NCBI RefSeq assembly: GCF_006442815.1
Contig: NZ_VFVL01000007.1
Span: 124,001-188,000, forward strand
Source: Mesorhizobium sp. B2-4-3
GTDB taxonomy: Bacteria; Pseudomonadota; Alphaproteobacteria; Rhizobiales; Rhizobiaceae
Length of the DNA stretch: 64,000 nucleotides
Direction of reading: 5' to 3'
The position numbers and the translations under genes are program-made. The notes under the pieces were generated by a model, which ran no database searches, was not told the origin of the DNA, and saw only the letters and a program-made list of their open reading frames with translations. Positions 26,151 to 34,916 of this stretch are shown one piece after another (the stretch's first letter is position 1; each line of letters opens with the position of its first letter).

Positions 26151-26810
26151 CTACAACGTCGCCGGCAAAGGCCCAATGGCGGCGAAGCCGGCTTCGGTCA
26201 GCGCGTAGACGCCGCGCTCTGCCCTGGCGAACCAGCCATAGTAATTGTGCAAAAGGATGCTCGCCGCGCGCGGCGAGAGGGTTTTGAGATCGCGCGGCCG
26301 CTTCGGACCGTCGGCCATGGCGGCGGCGCAGGCGAGCGCCTCCTGGCGATAAGCGGTCATGATCGGTTTCCTGCGCGTGCTGCCGCCGATGGACGGATCG
26401 CCCTTGCGGCGATGGTGCTCCTCGACCAGCCGTGAGCGCCGGCGCGGGTCGCGGCGCGGCGGCAAGGCGGCCGGGCTGAGCAGCAGCTCCACCTCGCCCT
26501 TCTTGCCGACGCCCAACAGACCGAAGCCGAGACGGCGGCACAGCGCGCGGAAGCGGCGGTCGTGCTCGCGGCCCTTGCCGCGCGCCGACATCAAAGCAGC
26601 CAGCCAGACCTCGTCGCAGGCCGCCGCGCGGTCGACGGCTTGCAAGACGAGCTCGAGGTTGAATTGCAGCTTCAATTCGCAAATGACGACAACCGGCGGC
26701 TCGCCGGCGCGGACGCCGACCACGTCGCAGCCGCCGATCTCGCCCTTGACGGCGAAATCCATGCTCTCGAGGAACCGCTTCACCGGCTCGTAGAGGGACG
26801 TTTCCTGCAT
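26151..26810 (-). CDS. DUF2161 family protein, PD-(D/E)XK nuclease-like
   Basis: A 219-residue protein. The N-terminal half has the restriction-nuclease-like core GCDVVGV ... VVICELKLQF (Asp28, Glu45, Lys47), and the C-terminal half, GPKRPRDLKTLSPRAASILLHNYYGWFARAERGVYALTEAGFAAI, looks like a winged helix. These features fit DUF2161, annotated in some genomes as a phosphodiesterase; its role is unknown. The link between the halves is Arg-rich. It lies between two sugar operons and does not share their function in any obvious way. Confidence 0.7.
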   Translation of the reverse strand: MQETSLYEPVKRFLESMDFAVKGEIGGCDVVGVRAGEPPVVVICELKLQFNLELVLQAVDRAAACDEVWLAALMSARGKGREHDRRFRALCRRLGFGLLGVGKKGEVELLLSPAALPPRRDPRRRSRLVEEHHRRKGDPSIGGSTRRKPIMTAYRQEALACAAAMADGPKRPRDLKTLSPRAASILLHNYYGWFARAERGVYALTEAGFAAIGPLPATL

Positions 26811-26876
26811 GCGACAGGCATAGCCGATTCGCGGCTGTCCGGTCGCGGGCGTATGACAGCTTGCAGCGCCGATTCT

Positions 26877-28154
26877 TCAGGCGCGATGCAGGTAATTCTC
26901 GATCGACCGAGCTTTCATCTCGATAGAGAAGCCGGGTGCGCCTGGCGGCATATAGGCGGCGTCGCGGATCACACAGGGTTCCAGAAAGTGCTCGTGCAGA
27001 TGGTCGACATATTCGATCACCCGTCCGTCCTTGCTGCCTGACACGGCGACATAGTCGATCATCGACAGATGCTGGACATATTCGCATAAGCCCACGCCAC
27101 CGGCATGCGGCCAGACCGGCAGGCCGAATTTGGCCGCGATCAGAAGCACCGCCAGAACCTCGTTCAACCCGCCCATGCGGCAGGAATCGATCTGCACGAC
27201 GTCGATCGCACCGCCGGCGATGAACTGCTTGAACATGATGCGGTTCTGGCACATCTCGCCGGTCGCGACCTTGATCGGCGCCACCGCCTTGCGGATTTTC
27301 GCGTGGCCGGCGACGTCGTCCGGACTGGTCGGCTCCTCGATGAAGAAGGGCTTGGCGAAGGCAAGGTCCTTGAGCCAGTCGATCGCCTGGTCGACCTCCC
27401 AGACCTGGTTGGCGTCGATCATCAGATAGCGGTCAGGGCCGATGACCTCGCGGGCGATCCTGAGACGGCGGATGTCGTCGGCGCGGTCGCGGCCGACCTT
27501 GAGCTTGATGTGATTGAACCCATCGTCGACCGCTTCCTGGCAAAGACGCCTGAGCTTGTCGTCGGGATAGCCGAGCCAGCCGGCCGAGGTGGTGTAGCAG
27601 GCATAGCCCTCGCGCTCGAGCGCGGCAATGCGCCCCGCCTTGCCGGCCTCGGCCTTCTTCAAAATCTCCAGCGCTTCGGCCGGGGTGATCGCGTCGGTGA
27701 GGTAGCGGAAGTCGACGATGCGCACGATCTCTTCCGGGCTCATCTCGGCGACCAGGCGCCAGACCGGCTTGCCGGCTTCCTTGGCCCACATGTCCCAGAC
27801 CGCATTGACCACCGCGCCGACGGCGAGATGCATGGCGCCCTTGTCCGGCCCGATCCAGCGCAACTGGCTGTCGCCGGTCACGTGATGCCAGAAACGGCCG
27901 GGGTCCTGCTTGACCCAGTCGAGGTCGAGCCCGACGACGCGGTGGCGCAGCGCCTCAATCGCCGCGCAGCAGATCTCATTGCCGCGGCCGATGGTGAAGG
28001 TGAGACCATGGCCTTTCAGCGACGGGACATCGGTGTCGAGAATGACGTAGGCGGCCGAATAGTCCGGGTCGGGGTTCATCGCATCGGAGCCGTCGAGGCT
28101 CTGCGAGGTCGGAAAGCGCAGGTCGAAGGTTCTGAGGTCCGTGATTTTCGTCAT
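26877..28154 (-). CDS. fucD: L-fuconate dehydratase
   Basis: A 425-residue enolase-superfamily enzyme. Lys217 and Lys219 (IKLKVG), Asp247 (MIDANQ), Glu273, Glu300 (ATGE) and His350 (WPHAGGVG) lie within one position of the active-site residues of Xanthomonas L-fuconate dehydratase. It converts L-fuconate to 2-keto-3-deoxy-L-fuconate. It is the last gene of the ten-gene operon 36233-26877, directly after the SDR that would oxidise its product. Confidence 0.9.
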   Translation of the reverse strand: MTKITDLRTFDLRFPTSQSLDGSDAMNPDPDYSAAYVILDTDVPSLKGHGLTFTIGRGNEICCAAIEALRHRVVGLDLDWVKQDPGRFWHHVTGDSQLRWIGPDKGAMHLAVGAVVNAVWDMWAKEAGKPVWRLVAEMSPEEIVRIVDFRYLTDAITPAEALEILKKAEAGKAGRIAALEREGYACYTTSAGWLGYPDDKLRRLCQEAVDDGFNHIKLKVGRDRADDIRRLRIAREVIGPDRYLMIDANQVWEVDQAIDWLKDLAFAKPFFIEEPTSPDDVAGHAKIRKAVAPIKVATGEMCQNRIMFKQFIAGGAIDVVQIDSCRMGGLNEVLAVLLIAAKFGLPVWPHAGGVGLCEYVQHLSMIDYVAVSGSKDGRVIEYVDHLHEHFLEPCVIRDAAYMPPGAPGFSIEMKARSIENYLHRA

Positions 28155-28202
28155 TGCTGCCTCGTGACTGATTTGCCGCCCACCCTGCCTGCCGGAACGG
28201 CC

Positions 28203-28934
28203 TCAGATCGACCAGCCGCCGTCGATGTTATAGGCCTGCCCGGTCGTATATGTCGCGCCGGCGAGATAGACGGCGAGGTCGGCGATCTCTTCCGGCGTGC
28301 CGATCCTGCCCATCGGCTGGCGGGCGATGAAGGCGGCGCGGGCCGCCTCATAGTCGCCTTGCGCCTGCATGCGACCCTGGAGCGAAGGGCTCTCGACGGT
28401 GCCCGGGCAGATGGCGTTGCAGCGGATTCCTCTCGCGACATAATCGGCGGCGATCGACTTGGTCAGACCGATGACCGCCGCCTTGGTCACGCCGTAGGCG
28501 AAGCGGTTCGGCACACCCTTGGGCGCGCCCGCCACCGACGCCATGTTGATGATCGAGCCATCGCCGCGCTCCAGCATGCCGGGCAGCACGGCGCGGATGG
28601 TGCGGATCATGGCCCGCACGTTGAGATTGAGGGCGAAGTCGAGATCCTCGTCCTTCATCTCGAGGATCGAGCCGGCATGGACGAAGCCGGCGCAGTTGAA
28701 CAGCACGTCGACGCGGCCGATCTCGGCGAAAACGGCCTTCACCGCCTCGTCGTTCAGCACATCGAGTTTTCGCGCCGCAATGCCGGGCGTCTTGCTAAGC
28801 TCGGCCAGGGCCGCCTCGTTGATGTCGGTGGCGTGGACGATGGCGCCGGCCTTGGCGAAAGCCTGAGCGCTTGCCCGTCCTATGCCTTGCGCGGCCGCCG
28901 TGACGACCACGACCTTGCCTGTGATATCAGCCAT
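28203..28934 (-). CDS. SDR, probable 2-keto-3-deoxy-L-fuconate dehydrogenase
   Basis: A 243-residue classical SDR: TAAAQGIGRASA cofactor loop with Asp37 (HATDIN) for NAD, NCAG, Ser in NMASVAG, and YGVTK. Sequence blocks such as GIRCNAICPGTVESPSLQGRM and the ending AYNIDGGWSI match the dehydrogenases that oxidise 2-keto-3-deoxy-L-fuconate to the 2,4-diketo acid. It sits next to L-fuconate dehydratase. The hydrolase that would split the diketo acid into pyruvate and lactate is not in this window. Confidence 0.85.
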   Translation of the reverse strand: MADITGKVVVVTAAAQGIGRASAQAFAKAGAIVHATDINEAALAELSKTPGIAARKLDVLNDEAVKAVFAEIGRVDVLFNCAGFVHAGSILEMKDEDLDFALNLNVRAMIRTIRAVLPGMLERGDGSIINMASVAGAPKGVPNRFAYGVTKAAVIGLTKSIAADYVARGIRCNAICPGTVESPSLQGRMQAQGDYEAARAAFIARQPMGRIGTPEEIADLAVYLAGATYTTGQAYNIDGGWSI

Positions 28935-28953
28935 GTTCTTTTGTCTCCGTCTT

Positions 28954-29400
28954 TCAGCCCGGCCGTCGCTCGACGATGTAGATGTGATCCGCCGCCAGCA
29001 CGACCTCGTCGCGCTGGTTCAAGACCTCGACACGCTCGATGACGCGTCCCGCGTTTGGCCGTTTCGGGTCGTCCTCCTTGGCGGCGATGGTGGTGCGCGT
29101 GCGGATGGTGTCGCCGATGAAAACCGGCTTGATGAAGCGCAGCCGGTCGTAGCCGTAGGAGAAGGCGACGGGGTTGATGACGCTCGCCGTCAGGCCGACG
29201 CCGACCGAGAAGACCAGCGTGCCATGCGCGATGCGCTGGCCGAAGGGCGTCGTCTTCATGAACTCGGCGTCCATGTGATGCGGGAAGAAATCGCCGGTGT
29301 GACCGGCATGGACAACGAAATCGGTCTCGGTGATGGTTCGGCCGCTGGTGAGGCGCGAGGAGCCGATCTCGTAGTCCTCGAAATAGATGGTCTGTTCCAT
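28954..29400 (-). CDS. MaoC-type hot-dog dehydratase, copy 1
   Basis: A 148-residue single hot-dog protein. [12 protein letters not shown] contains the R-hydratase Asp37/His42 dyad, and GQRIAHGTL and [20 protein letters not shown] follow. It probably adds or removes water on an acyl-CoA or similar substrate. It has no role in the known L-fucose pathway although it lies inside that operon. The block [20 protein letters not shown] is almost identical in the MaoC protein at 45175, so the two are paralogues. Confidence 0.8.
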   Translation of the reverse strand: MEQTIYFEDYEIGSSRLTSGRTITETDFVVHAGHTGDFFPHHMDAEFMKTTPFGQRIAHGTLVFSVGVGLTASVINPVAFSYGYDRLRFIKPVFIGDTIRTRTTIAAKEDDPKRPNAGRVIERVEVLNQRDEVVLAADHIYIVERRPG

Positions 29401-29408
29401 GTCCGGCC

Positions 29409-30482
29409 TTACGGCTTTTCGGCAAGCGGCGTCGCCGGCGCGGCACTCGATTTATAGGCGGCCTCGACCAGCGCCATGGTGTGCCAGGCGTCCTCGACGG
29501 AGCTGACAAGCTCGGCGTCCTCGCCGGAAGCAAAACGCTGGACATTGGCCATGCGGCCGACAAAGGCATCGGGGAACCATTCGCCGGCGAGCGGCACGCT
29601 GACCCAGTCCGACCCGCCCTTGGGATGGATTTCCAGAATATCGGGCTCGCCGCGCGGGTAGTCGAGATTGAGGCCGAGCTTGACGTAAGCCGCGCCTTCC
29701 GTGCCGCAGATGCGGAATTCGCAGGCCTGGTAGCGGCGGCCGAATTTGTGGTCGTGATTGATCGACAGCCCGCAACGCACGGTGTCGCCATAGTCGAGTA
29801 TGGCGCTGGTGCGGGTCTGCGCGACCTTGTGGTTGGGATGGCCAAGCGTCTTGGCATGCACGCCCAGCGGATTGCCGAGAAGCTGGCGGATCAGGTCGAG
29901 ATAATGGATCGAATGCATGGCGATCTCGACGCGCGGCGCCTTCAGCAGGAATTCCCACAGCTGCCAGGGCGTATCGAGCGCCAGAAGCGCGTCGAAATCA
30001 ACGACCTCGCCCAGCCAGCCCTTGGCGATGGCGTCCTTCAGCGCCAGCATCATTGGCGCGAAACGGAGCTGGAAATTGACCGCGGCCTTCAGGTGCTTGG
30101 CGCGGCAGATTTCGAGGATCTCGGTCGCCTCGCCGAGATAGTTGCCCATCGGCTTCTGGATCAGCGCCACCGCGCCGTCCGGCAGGGCCTTGAGCACCTC
30201 GGCGTGCCGGCCCGGCGGCGTCGCGAGGTCGAAGATCGCGTCCTTCACGGCGGCCGCTTCCTCGACCGAACGGAACGCCGTGACGCCCCATGTCTCGGCG
30301 AGCTTCCGCGCCTTGGCCTGGTCCGGATCGTAGAGGCCGGAAATCGGGAAGCCGCCCTTGCGGTAGGCGGGAAAATGCGCGTCGCCGACGATCGAGCCGG
30401 CACCGAAGGTGACGATCGGACGCGGCTTCGAGGGTTTCGGCCAGGACTGCGCCAGCGATGCCGGATCGAAGGCATCAGTCAT
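29409..30482 (-). CDS. Gfo/Idh/MocA family NAD(P)-dependent oxidoreductase
   Basis: A 357-residue enzyme with a Rossmann domain ([14 protein letters not shown]) and a C-terminal beta-sheet domain. The cofactor motif usually reads EKP; here it is QKP (LIQKPMG). The [14 protein letters not shown] segment supplies the active-site Asp/His. It overlaps the mutarotase gene by eight bases. In this operon it could be the L-fucose (or other aldose) 1-dehydrogenase that makes the lactone. That is an inference, since no other such enzyme is encoded nearby. Confidence 0.82.
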   Translation of the reverse strand: MTDAFDPASLAQSWPKPSKPRPIVTFGAGSIVGDAHFPAYRKGGFPISGLYDPDQAKARKLAETWGVTAFRSVEEAAAVKDAIFDLATPPGRHAEVLKALPDGAVALIQKPMGNYLGEATEILEICRAKHLKAAVNFQLRFAPMMLALKDAIAKGWLGEVVDFDALLALDTPWQLWEFLLKAPRVEIAMHSIHYLDLIRQLLGNPLGVHAKTLGHPNHKVAQTRTSAILDYGDTVRCGLSINHDHKFGRRYQACEFRICGTEGAAYVKLGLNLDYPRGEPDILEIHPKGGSDWVSVPLAGEWFPDAFVGRMANVQRFASGEDAELVSSVEDAWHTMALVEAAYKSSAAPATPLAEKP

Positions 30483-30807
30483 GATGGAAGACCTCGTCCA
30501 TCGACGCCCACCACTCGCCTTCCTTGCGGGTCGGCAGCGGCTCCTGGCAAGGCATGCAGACCGACCACCATTCCTGCGTCTTCGGGTCGGCAGCCATCTT
30601 GGCCATATCGGCGGCGTAGTCGATGCCGTGATATTCGAAATAGGAGAAAAGCAAGTTCTCCGGCCGCTTCAGGTAGATCGAATAGTTCTTGATGTTGCAG
30701 GCCGAGATCATGGCGAGAACGTCAGGCCAGACAGCAGCGTGCAGGCGGACATATTCCTCGACCTTCTCGGGTTTTAAGCCCAGCACCATTCCCATGCGCT
30801 GCATCAT
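30475..30807 (-). CDS. L-rhamnose/L-fucose mutarotase family protein
   Basis: A 110-residue small alpha/beta protein of the RhaM/DUF718 family: MGMVLGLKPEKVEEYVRLHAAVWPDV at the start, NYSIYLKRPENLLFSYFEYHG, and WWSVCMPCQEP with the paired tryptophans of the active site near the end. It interconverts sugar anomers so that the correct one reaches the dehydrogenase. In an L-fucose operon it is likely a 6-deoxyhexose mutarotase. Confidence 0.88.
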   Translation of the reverse strand: MMQRMGMVLGLKPEKVEEYVRLHAAVWPDVLAMISACNIKNYSIYLKRPENLLFSYFEYHGIDYAADMAKMAADPKTQEWWSVCMPCQEPLPTRKEGEWWASMDEVFHHD

Positions 30808-30814
30808 CCGCCTC

Positions 30815-31927
30815 CTATTTCATGATCGCCGTGGTGAATTCGGCGATGCTTCTTGCCTTCACGGCGTCCCAGTCCCAGTCGATACCGATGCCGGGCTCAT
30901 TGGGCGCCAGCGCATGGCCATCCTCGATGCGCATCTTGGCGCCCGTTAACTCATCGAGCTGCGGAATATACTCGACATATTTGCCGTTCTGGATGGCGCA
31001 GACCAGACTGACATGCAACTCCATCAGGAAATGCGGGCAGACCGGCATATCGAAGGCCTCCGCCGCATGGGCCACTTTCAGCCAGGGCGTGATGCCGCCA
31101 ATGCGACCGACATCGACCTGGATGATGTTGCAGCCGCCTTTCTGCATATACTCGCGAAAGTGCCTGATGGAATAGAGCGACTCGCCGACAGCGATCGGCG
31201 TCGGCGTCGAATTCGACAGCCGCACATGGCCGTCGATGTCGTCGGCCGGCAGCGGCTCCTCGATCCAGGCGAGGTCGAGCTCGCGCAGCCGTTCGGCGCG
31301 GCGGATCGCCTCGTCGACGGAAAAGCCCTGATTGCAGTCGGTCATGATCTCGTAGCCGTCGCCGACCGCCTTGCGCACCGCCGAGAGCCGCGCGACGTCC
31401 TCGGAGCCGTGCGGCTTGCCGATCTTGACCTTCGAGCCGGTGAAGCCTTGTGCCTTCGCAGCCAGCGCATCGTCCACCAATGCCTGCGTCTCGATATGGA
31501 GCCAGCCGCCTTCGGTGGTGTAGAGCGGGCAGCGGTCCTTGGCGCCGCCGGCAAGCTTCCAGAGCGGCAGGTTCTGTTTTCTCGCCCGCAGATCCCAAAG
31601 CGCCGTGTCGATCGCAGCCAGCGCGATCGCGGTGATGGCGCCAATGGTGGTGGCGTGGGTGGCGAATTCGAGATCGTGCCAGATCGCTTCGATCTGGTCG
31701 GCGTCGCGGCCGATCAGGCGCGGTGCGAGATGGTCGGCGAGAAGCCGCATCACCGAGGAGCCACCGGTGCCGATCGTATAACTGTAGCCGGTGCCAGACG
31801 CGCCATCGGAATCGGTGATGGTGACGATCGGCGTCTCCTGGCTGACGAAACTCTGGATCGCGTCCGTGCGCCTCACCTTCGGCACGAGGTCGACCATGCG
31901 CAGTTCGATTTTCTCGATTTTCGCCAT
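30815..31927 (-). CDS. Mandelate racemase/muconate-lactonizing family acid-sugar dehydratase
   Basis: A 370-residue enolase-superfamily protein of the mandelate-racemase subgroup: Lys166 and Lys168 (SKVKIG), metal ligands Asp197, Glu223 and Glu249, and the Asp272/His299 dyad, all within two positions of mandelate racemase. The motif PHFLMELH also occurs in talarate/galactarate dehydratases. It is the second acid-sugar dehydratase in this operon besides L-fuconate dehydratase, so the operon may accept more than one sugar acid. The substrate is unknown. Confidence 0.85.
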   Translation of the reverse strand: MAKIEKIELRMVDLVPKVRRTDAIQSFVSQETPIVTITDSDGASGTGYSYTIGTGGSSVMRLLADHLAPRLIGRDADQIEAIWHDLEFATHATTIGAITAIALAAIDTALWDLRARKQNLPLWKLAGGAKDRCPLYTTEGGWLHIETQALVDDALAAKAQGFTGSKVKIGKPHGSEDVARLSAVRKAVGDGYEIMTDCNQGFSVDEAIRRAERLRELDLAWIEEPLPADDIDGHVRLSNSTPTPIAVGESLYSIRHFREYMQKGGCNIIQVDVGRIGGITPWLKVAHAAEAFDMPVCPHFLMELHVSLVCAIQNGKYVEYIPQLDELTGAKMRIEDGHALAPNEPGIGIDWDWDAVKARSIAEFTTAIMK

Positions 31928-31928
31928 G

Positions 31929-33026
31929 TCAGTTCCTCAGCGACTTGCCGGTTTCGGCGGAGAACAGATGCGCGCGGCTCAGATCGAAGCTCATGCCGAT
32001 CCGGTCGCCGGCTTTCAGCGGCTTGGGATTGAGCATGCGCGACACCCAGTCGGCGCCGTTGAACTCGGCGAAGACCAGCGTTTCGTTGCCGAGCGGTTCG
32101 GTGATGCTGACCGGCAGCTCGACGCGGTGGACTTCGGTTTCGCCGCCGGAGCTCAGGCCGTGGCCGGTCGGATAGAAATCGTCGGGACGGATACCGAACA
32201 CGACCTTGTCGCCGGCCGCCGTGTTCGACTTGAACTGGCCGGGCAGAGGTAGGCTGTCGCCGCCGCTGAAAACAAGCTTGCCGTCGCTCACCGTCGCCTC
32301 GTGCAGGTTCATCGGCGGCGAGCCGATGAAGCCGGCGACGAAGTGGGTCGCGGGCCGGCTGAACACCTCGTCCGGTGTGCCGACCTGCTCGATATAGCCG
32401 GAGCGCATGATGACGATGCGGTCGGCGAGCGTCATCGCCTCGACCTGGTCGTGGGTGACGTAGATGACCGTCGACTTGACCTTGGCGTGCAGCTTCTTGA
32501 TCTCGGTGCGCATCTGCGTGCGCAGCTTGGCATCGAGGTTGGAGAGCGGCTCGTCGAACAGGAAGACATCGGGATCTCGCACGATGGCACGGCCCATGGC
32601 GACGCGCTGGCGCTGGCCGCCGGAGAGCTGCGAGGGACGGCGCTCGAGCAGTTCGTCGAGGCCGAGAATGGCGGAGGCTTCGGCAACGCGCCGGTCCATG
32701 TCGTCCTTGGCCGCACCCGCGATCTTCAAGGAGAAGCCGAGATTCTCGCGCACCGTCATATGCGGGTAGAGCGCATAGGACTGGAACACCATGGAGATGT
32801 TGCGCGAGCGCGGCGGCAGGTCGTTGACCACGCGGCCGCCGATGTCGATCGTGCCGCCGCTGATGTCCTCGAGGCCGGCGATCATGCGCAAGGTCGTCGA
32901 CTTGCCACAGCCGGATGGACCAACCAGCGCGATGAATTCGCGGTCGGCGATGTCGAGATCGATGCCGTGCACGATCTCCATGTTGCCGTAGCGCTTGGTG
33001 AGCTTTTTCAACGAAACCGTCGCCAT
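31929..33026 (-). CDS. CUT1 sugar ABC transporter ATPase (MalK/UgpC type)
   Basis: A 365-residue ATPase with Walker A GPSGCGKST, signature LSGGQRQR, Walker B FLFDEPLSNLD and a C-terminal regulatory domain (FGIRPDDFYPTG). It is one base away from the racemase-family gene and four bases after the permease. Closely related in sequence to the ATPase at 7499. Confidence 0.92.
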   Translation of the reverse strand: MATVSLKKLTKRYGNMEIVHGIDLDIADREFIALVGPSGCGKSTTLRMIAGLEDISGGTIDIGGRVVNDLPPRSRNISMVFQSYALYPHMTVRENLGFSLKIAGAAKDDMDRRVAEASAILGLDELLERRPSQLSGGQRQRVAMGRAIVRDPDVFLFDEPLSNLDAKLRTQMRTEIKKLHAKVKSTVIYVTHDQVEAMTLADRIVIMRSGYIEQVGTPDEVFSRPATHFVAGFIGSPPMNLHEATVSDGKLVFSGGDSLPLPGQFKSNTAAGDKVVFGIRPDDFYPTGHGLSSGGETEVHRVELPVSITEPLGNETLVFAEFNGADWVSRMLNPKPLKAGDRIGMSFDLSRAHLFSAETGKSLRN

Positions 33027-33030
33027 GAAG

Positions 33031-33906
33031 TCAACCTTTCACCGCGCCGGAGGTGAGGCCGCCGACGAGGTGTTTCTGGACGATGTAGGTAAGGGTCAGC
33101 GCCGGGATGATCATCACCACGGCCAGCGCGCACATGCCGCGCCAGTCGATGGTGAACTCGGCCGTGTAGTCGAGCAGCCCGACGGGCAGCGTCTTGGAAT
33201 TGACGGAACGGGTGAGCTGTGAGGCCAGAGCGAACTCGTTCCAGCAGGTGAGAAAGGCAAAGATGCCGGCCGACGCGATGCCGGGCCGGGCCAGCGGGAA
33301 TTCGACCTGCCAGAAGGCCTGCCAGCGTGTGCAGCCGTCGATCTGCGCGGCCTCGGCGAGGTCCTTCGGCACCTGGCGGAAGAAGCCGTCGATCAGCCAG
33401 ATGGTGAAAGGGATGTTCAACGCCACATAGGCGAGGATCATGCCGAAATGCGTGTCGATGATGCCGAGCCGCGCATAGACGAAGAACAGCGGCAGCGACA
33501 TGGCTATGCCGGGCACGGTGCGCGTCAGCATCAGGCCGAGGAACATGCCGGACTTGCCGCGGAAGCGGTAGCGCGCGAAGGCATAGCCGCCGGCCATGCC
33601 GATGGCCACCGCGATCACCGTCGAGGTGACCGAGATGATCAGCGAGTTGCGGAAATAGTCGAGCACCGGGATGCCGCCCTTGCCGATGCCGCTAAACATC
33701 GCGACATAGGCGTCGAAGGAGAGCTGCTGCGGGATCCAGACCGGCGGCTTGGCCATGATCTCGACCGTTGGCCTCAGCGACGACAGCACGATCCAGATGC
33801 CCGGCATGCAGATCAGGAGCATGGCGAGGAACAGGCCGACGCGGTGCGCGACGGTCAGCGCGCGGCGCATCAGGCGGGCGGAGGCGTTCTCGTCCATCGT
33901 CACCAC
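33031..33906 (-). CDS. CUT1 ABC transporter permease (MalG type)
   Basis: A 291-residue permease with six spans and the EAA loop LAEAAQIDGCTRWQAFWQVEFP, ending GGLTSGAVKG. It overlaps the upstream permease by seven bases. Confidence 0.9.
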   Translation of the reverse strand: MVTMDENASARLMRRALTVAHRVGLFLAMLLICMPGIWIVLSSLRPTVEIMAKPPVWIPQQLSFDAYVAMFSGIGKGGIPVLDYFRNSLIISVTSTVIAVAIGMAGGYAFARYRFRGKSGMFLGLMLTRTVPGIAMSLPLFFVYARLGIIDTHFGMILAYVALNIPFTIWLIDGFFRQVPKDLAEAAQIDGCTRWQAFWQVEFPLARPGIASAGIFAFLTCWNEFALASQLTRSVNSKTLPVGLLDYTAEFTIDWRGMCALAVVMIIPALTLTYIVQKHLVGGLTSGAVKG

Positions 33907-34796
33907 TCCGCGCCGATCTGCGCGCGCGCCGCGGCGAGCTTGTTGTAGAAATAGACGGTGAAGGCGATCGACAGCAGGATCGAGAAATAGGCCATGGCGT
34001 TGGCGAGGCCCATGCGCGCATCACTGTAGGCGGTGCGCCCGATCAGCGTCCACAGCAGCTCGGTGCGGCCGGCCGGGCCGCCGTCGGTCATGATCTTGAC
34101 GATGTCATAGGCGCGCGCCACGTCGAGCGAGCGGATCGTCATGGCGATGTAGGCAAAGGGCATGACGAACGGCCAGGTCACATAGCGGAAGGTTTGCCAG
34201 GGCGTGCAGCCATCAACGCGCGCCGCCTCGATCGGCTCCTTGGGCATGGCGAGTAGCCCAGCAAGGATCAGGATGGCGAAGATCGAGGTCGACGACCATA
34301 TCTCGGCGATCGAGATGGCGATGAAGGCGAGATGGCTTTCGATCAGCCACGGTATGGCGTCCTGCGTGATGCCCAACGACTGCAGCGCGTTGTTCACCAG
34401 GCCGATATTGTCGTTGAACATGAATTTGAACTGGAAGCCGACCAGGATCGGCGAGAACATCATCGGAAACATCATCAGCGTACGCAGGATGCGCTGGCCG
34501 CGCGTCGCCTTCTCGACCAGCATCGCCAGGCCGAGGCCAAGCAGCATTTCGAGGTTGAGCGCGACGGTGAGCAGAAGCACCGTCCTGCCGAAGGCGTACC
34601 AGAAGTCCAGATTGCTCAGGATCGAGACGTAGTTCCTGAAGCCGATCAGCACGAAGAAGGTCTCGGGCCGGGTCAGGCGAAACGGCGTGAAGCTGGAATA
34701 GAGCGACAAAAGCAGCGGCACGAGCACCACCGCCGCCAACACGACGAAGGCCGGCAGCAGAAGCAGTATCGGCGCGGATGGCTTGAAGCCCTTCAT
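33900..34796 (-). CDS. CUT1 ABC transporter permease (MalF type)
   Basis: A 298-residue permease with six spans and the EAA-like loop IEAARVDGCTPWQTFRYVTWP. It follows the binding-protein gene after 120 bases that hold a 10-base-pair hairpin. Confidence 0.9.
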   Translation of the reverse strand: MKGFKPSAPILLLLPAFVVLAAVVLVPLLLSLYSSFTPFRLTRPETFFVLIGFRNYVSILSNLDFWYAFGRTVLLLTVALNLEMLLGLGLAMLVEKATRGQRILRTLMMFPMMFSPILVGFQFKFMFNDNIGLVNNALQSLGITQDAIPWLIESHLAFIAISIAEIWSSTSIFAILILAGLLAMPKEPIEAARVDGCTPWQTFRYVTWPFVMPFAYIAMTIRSLDVARAYDIVKIMTDGGPAGRTELLWTLIGRTAYSDARMGLANAMAYFSILLSIAFTVYFYNKLAAARAQIGAEW

Positions 34797-34870
34797 CGGT
34801 ACCCTGCGAGCGAAGTGAGATGATCCAGCCCCGGCCAGGCCGAGGTTGGGATTTGCACCGGCCCACGCGG

Positions 34871-34898
34871 CCGCCTCCCCGGTTGACAGGGGAGGCGG
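34871..34898. promoter_or_regulatory. Stem-loop between binding protein and permease
   Basis: CCGCCTCCCC and its exact complement GGGGAGGCGG enclose an eight-base loop (GGTTGACA), 19 bases beyond the binding-protein stop. There is no U-run on the transcribed strand. It is probably a message-stabilising or attenuating structure that favours the binding protein. Confidence 0.65.
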
Positions 34899-34916
34899 TT
34901 GCGAAGGCGCGGAAGC

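Noticed and set aside
26092..27252. 386-residue frame on the minus strand
   Set aside because: Arg-rich shadow that covers the DUF2161 gene and the end of L-fuconate dehydratase, both of which have clear families.
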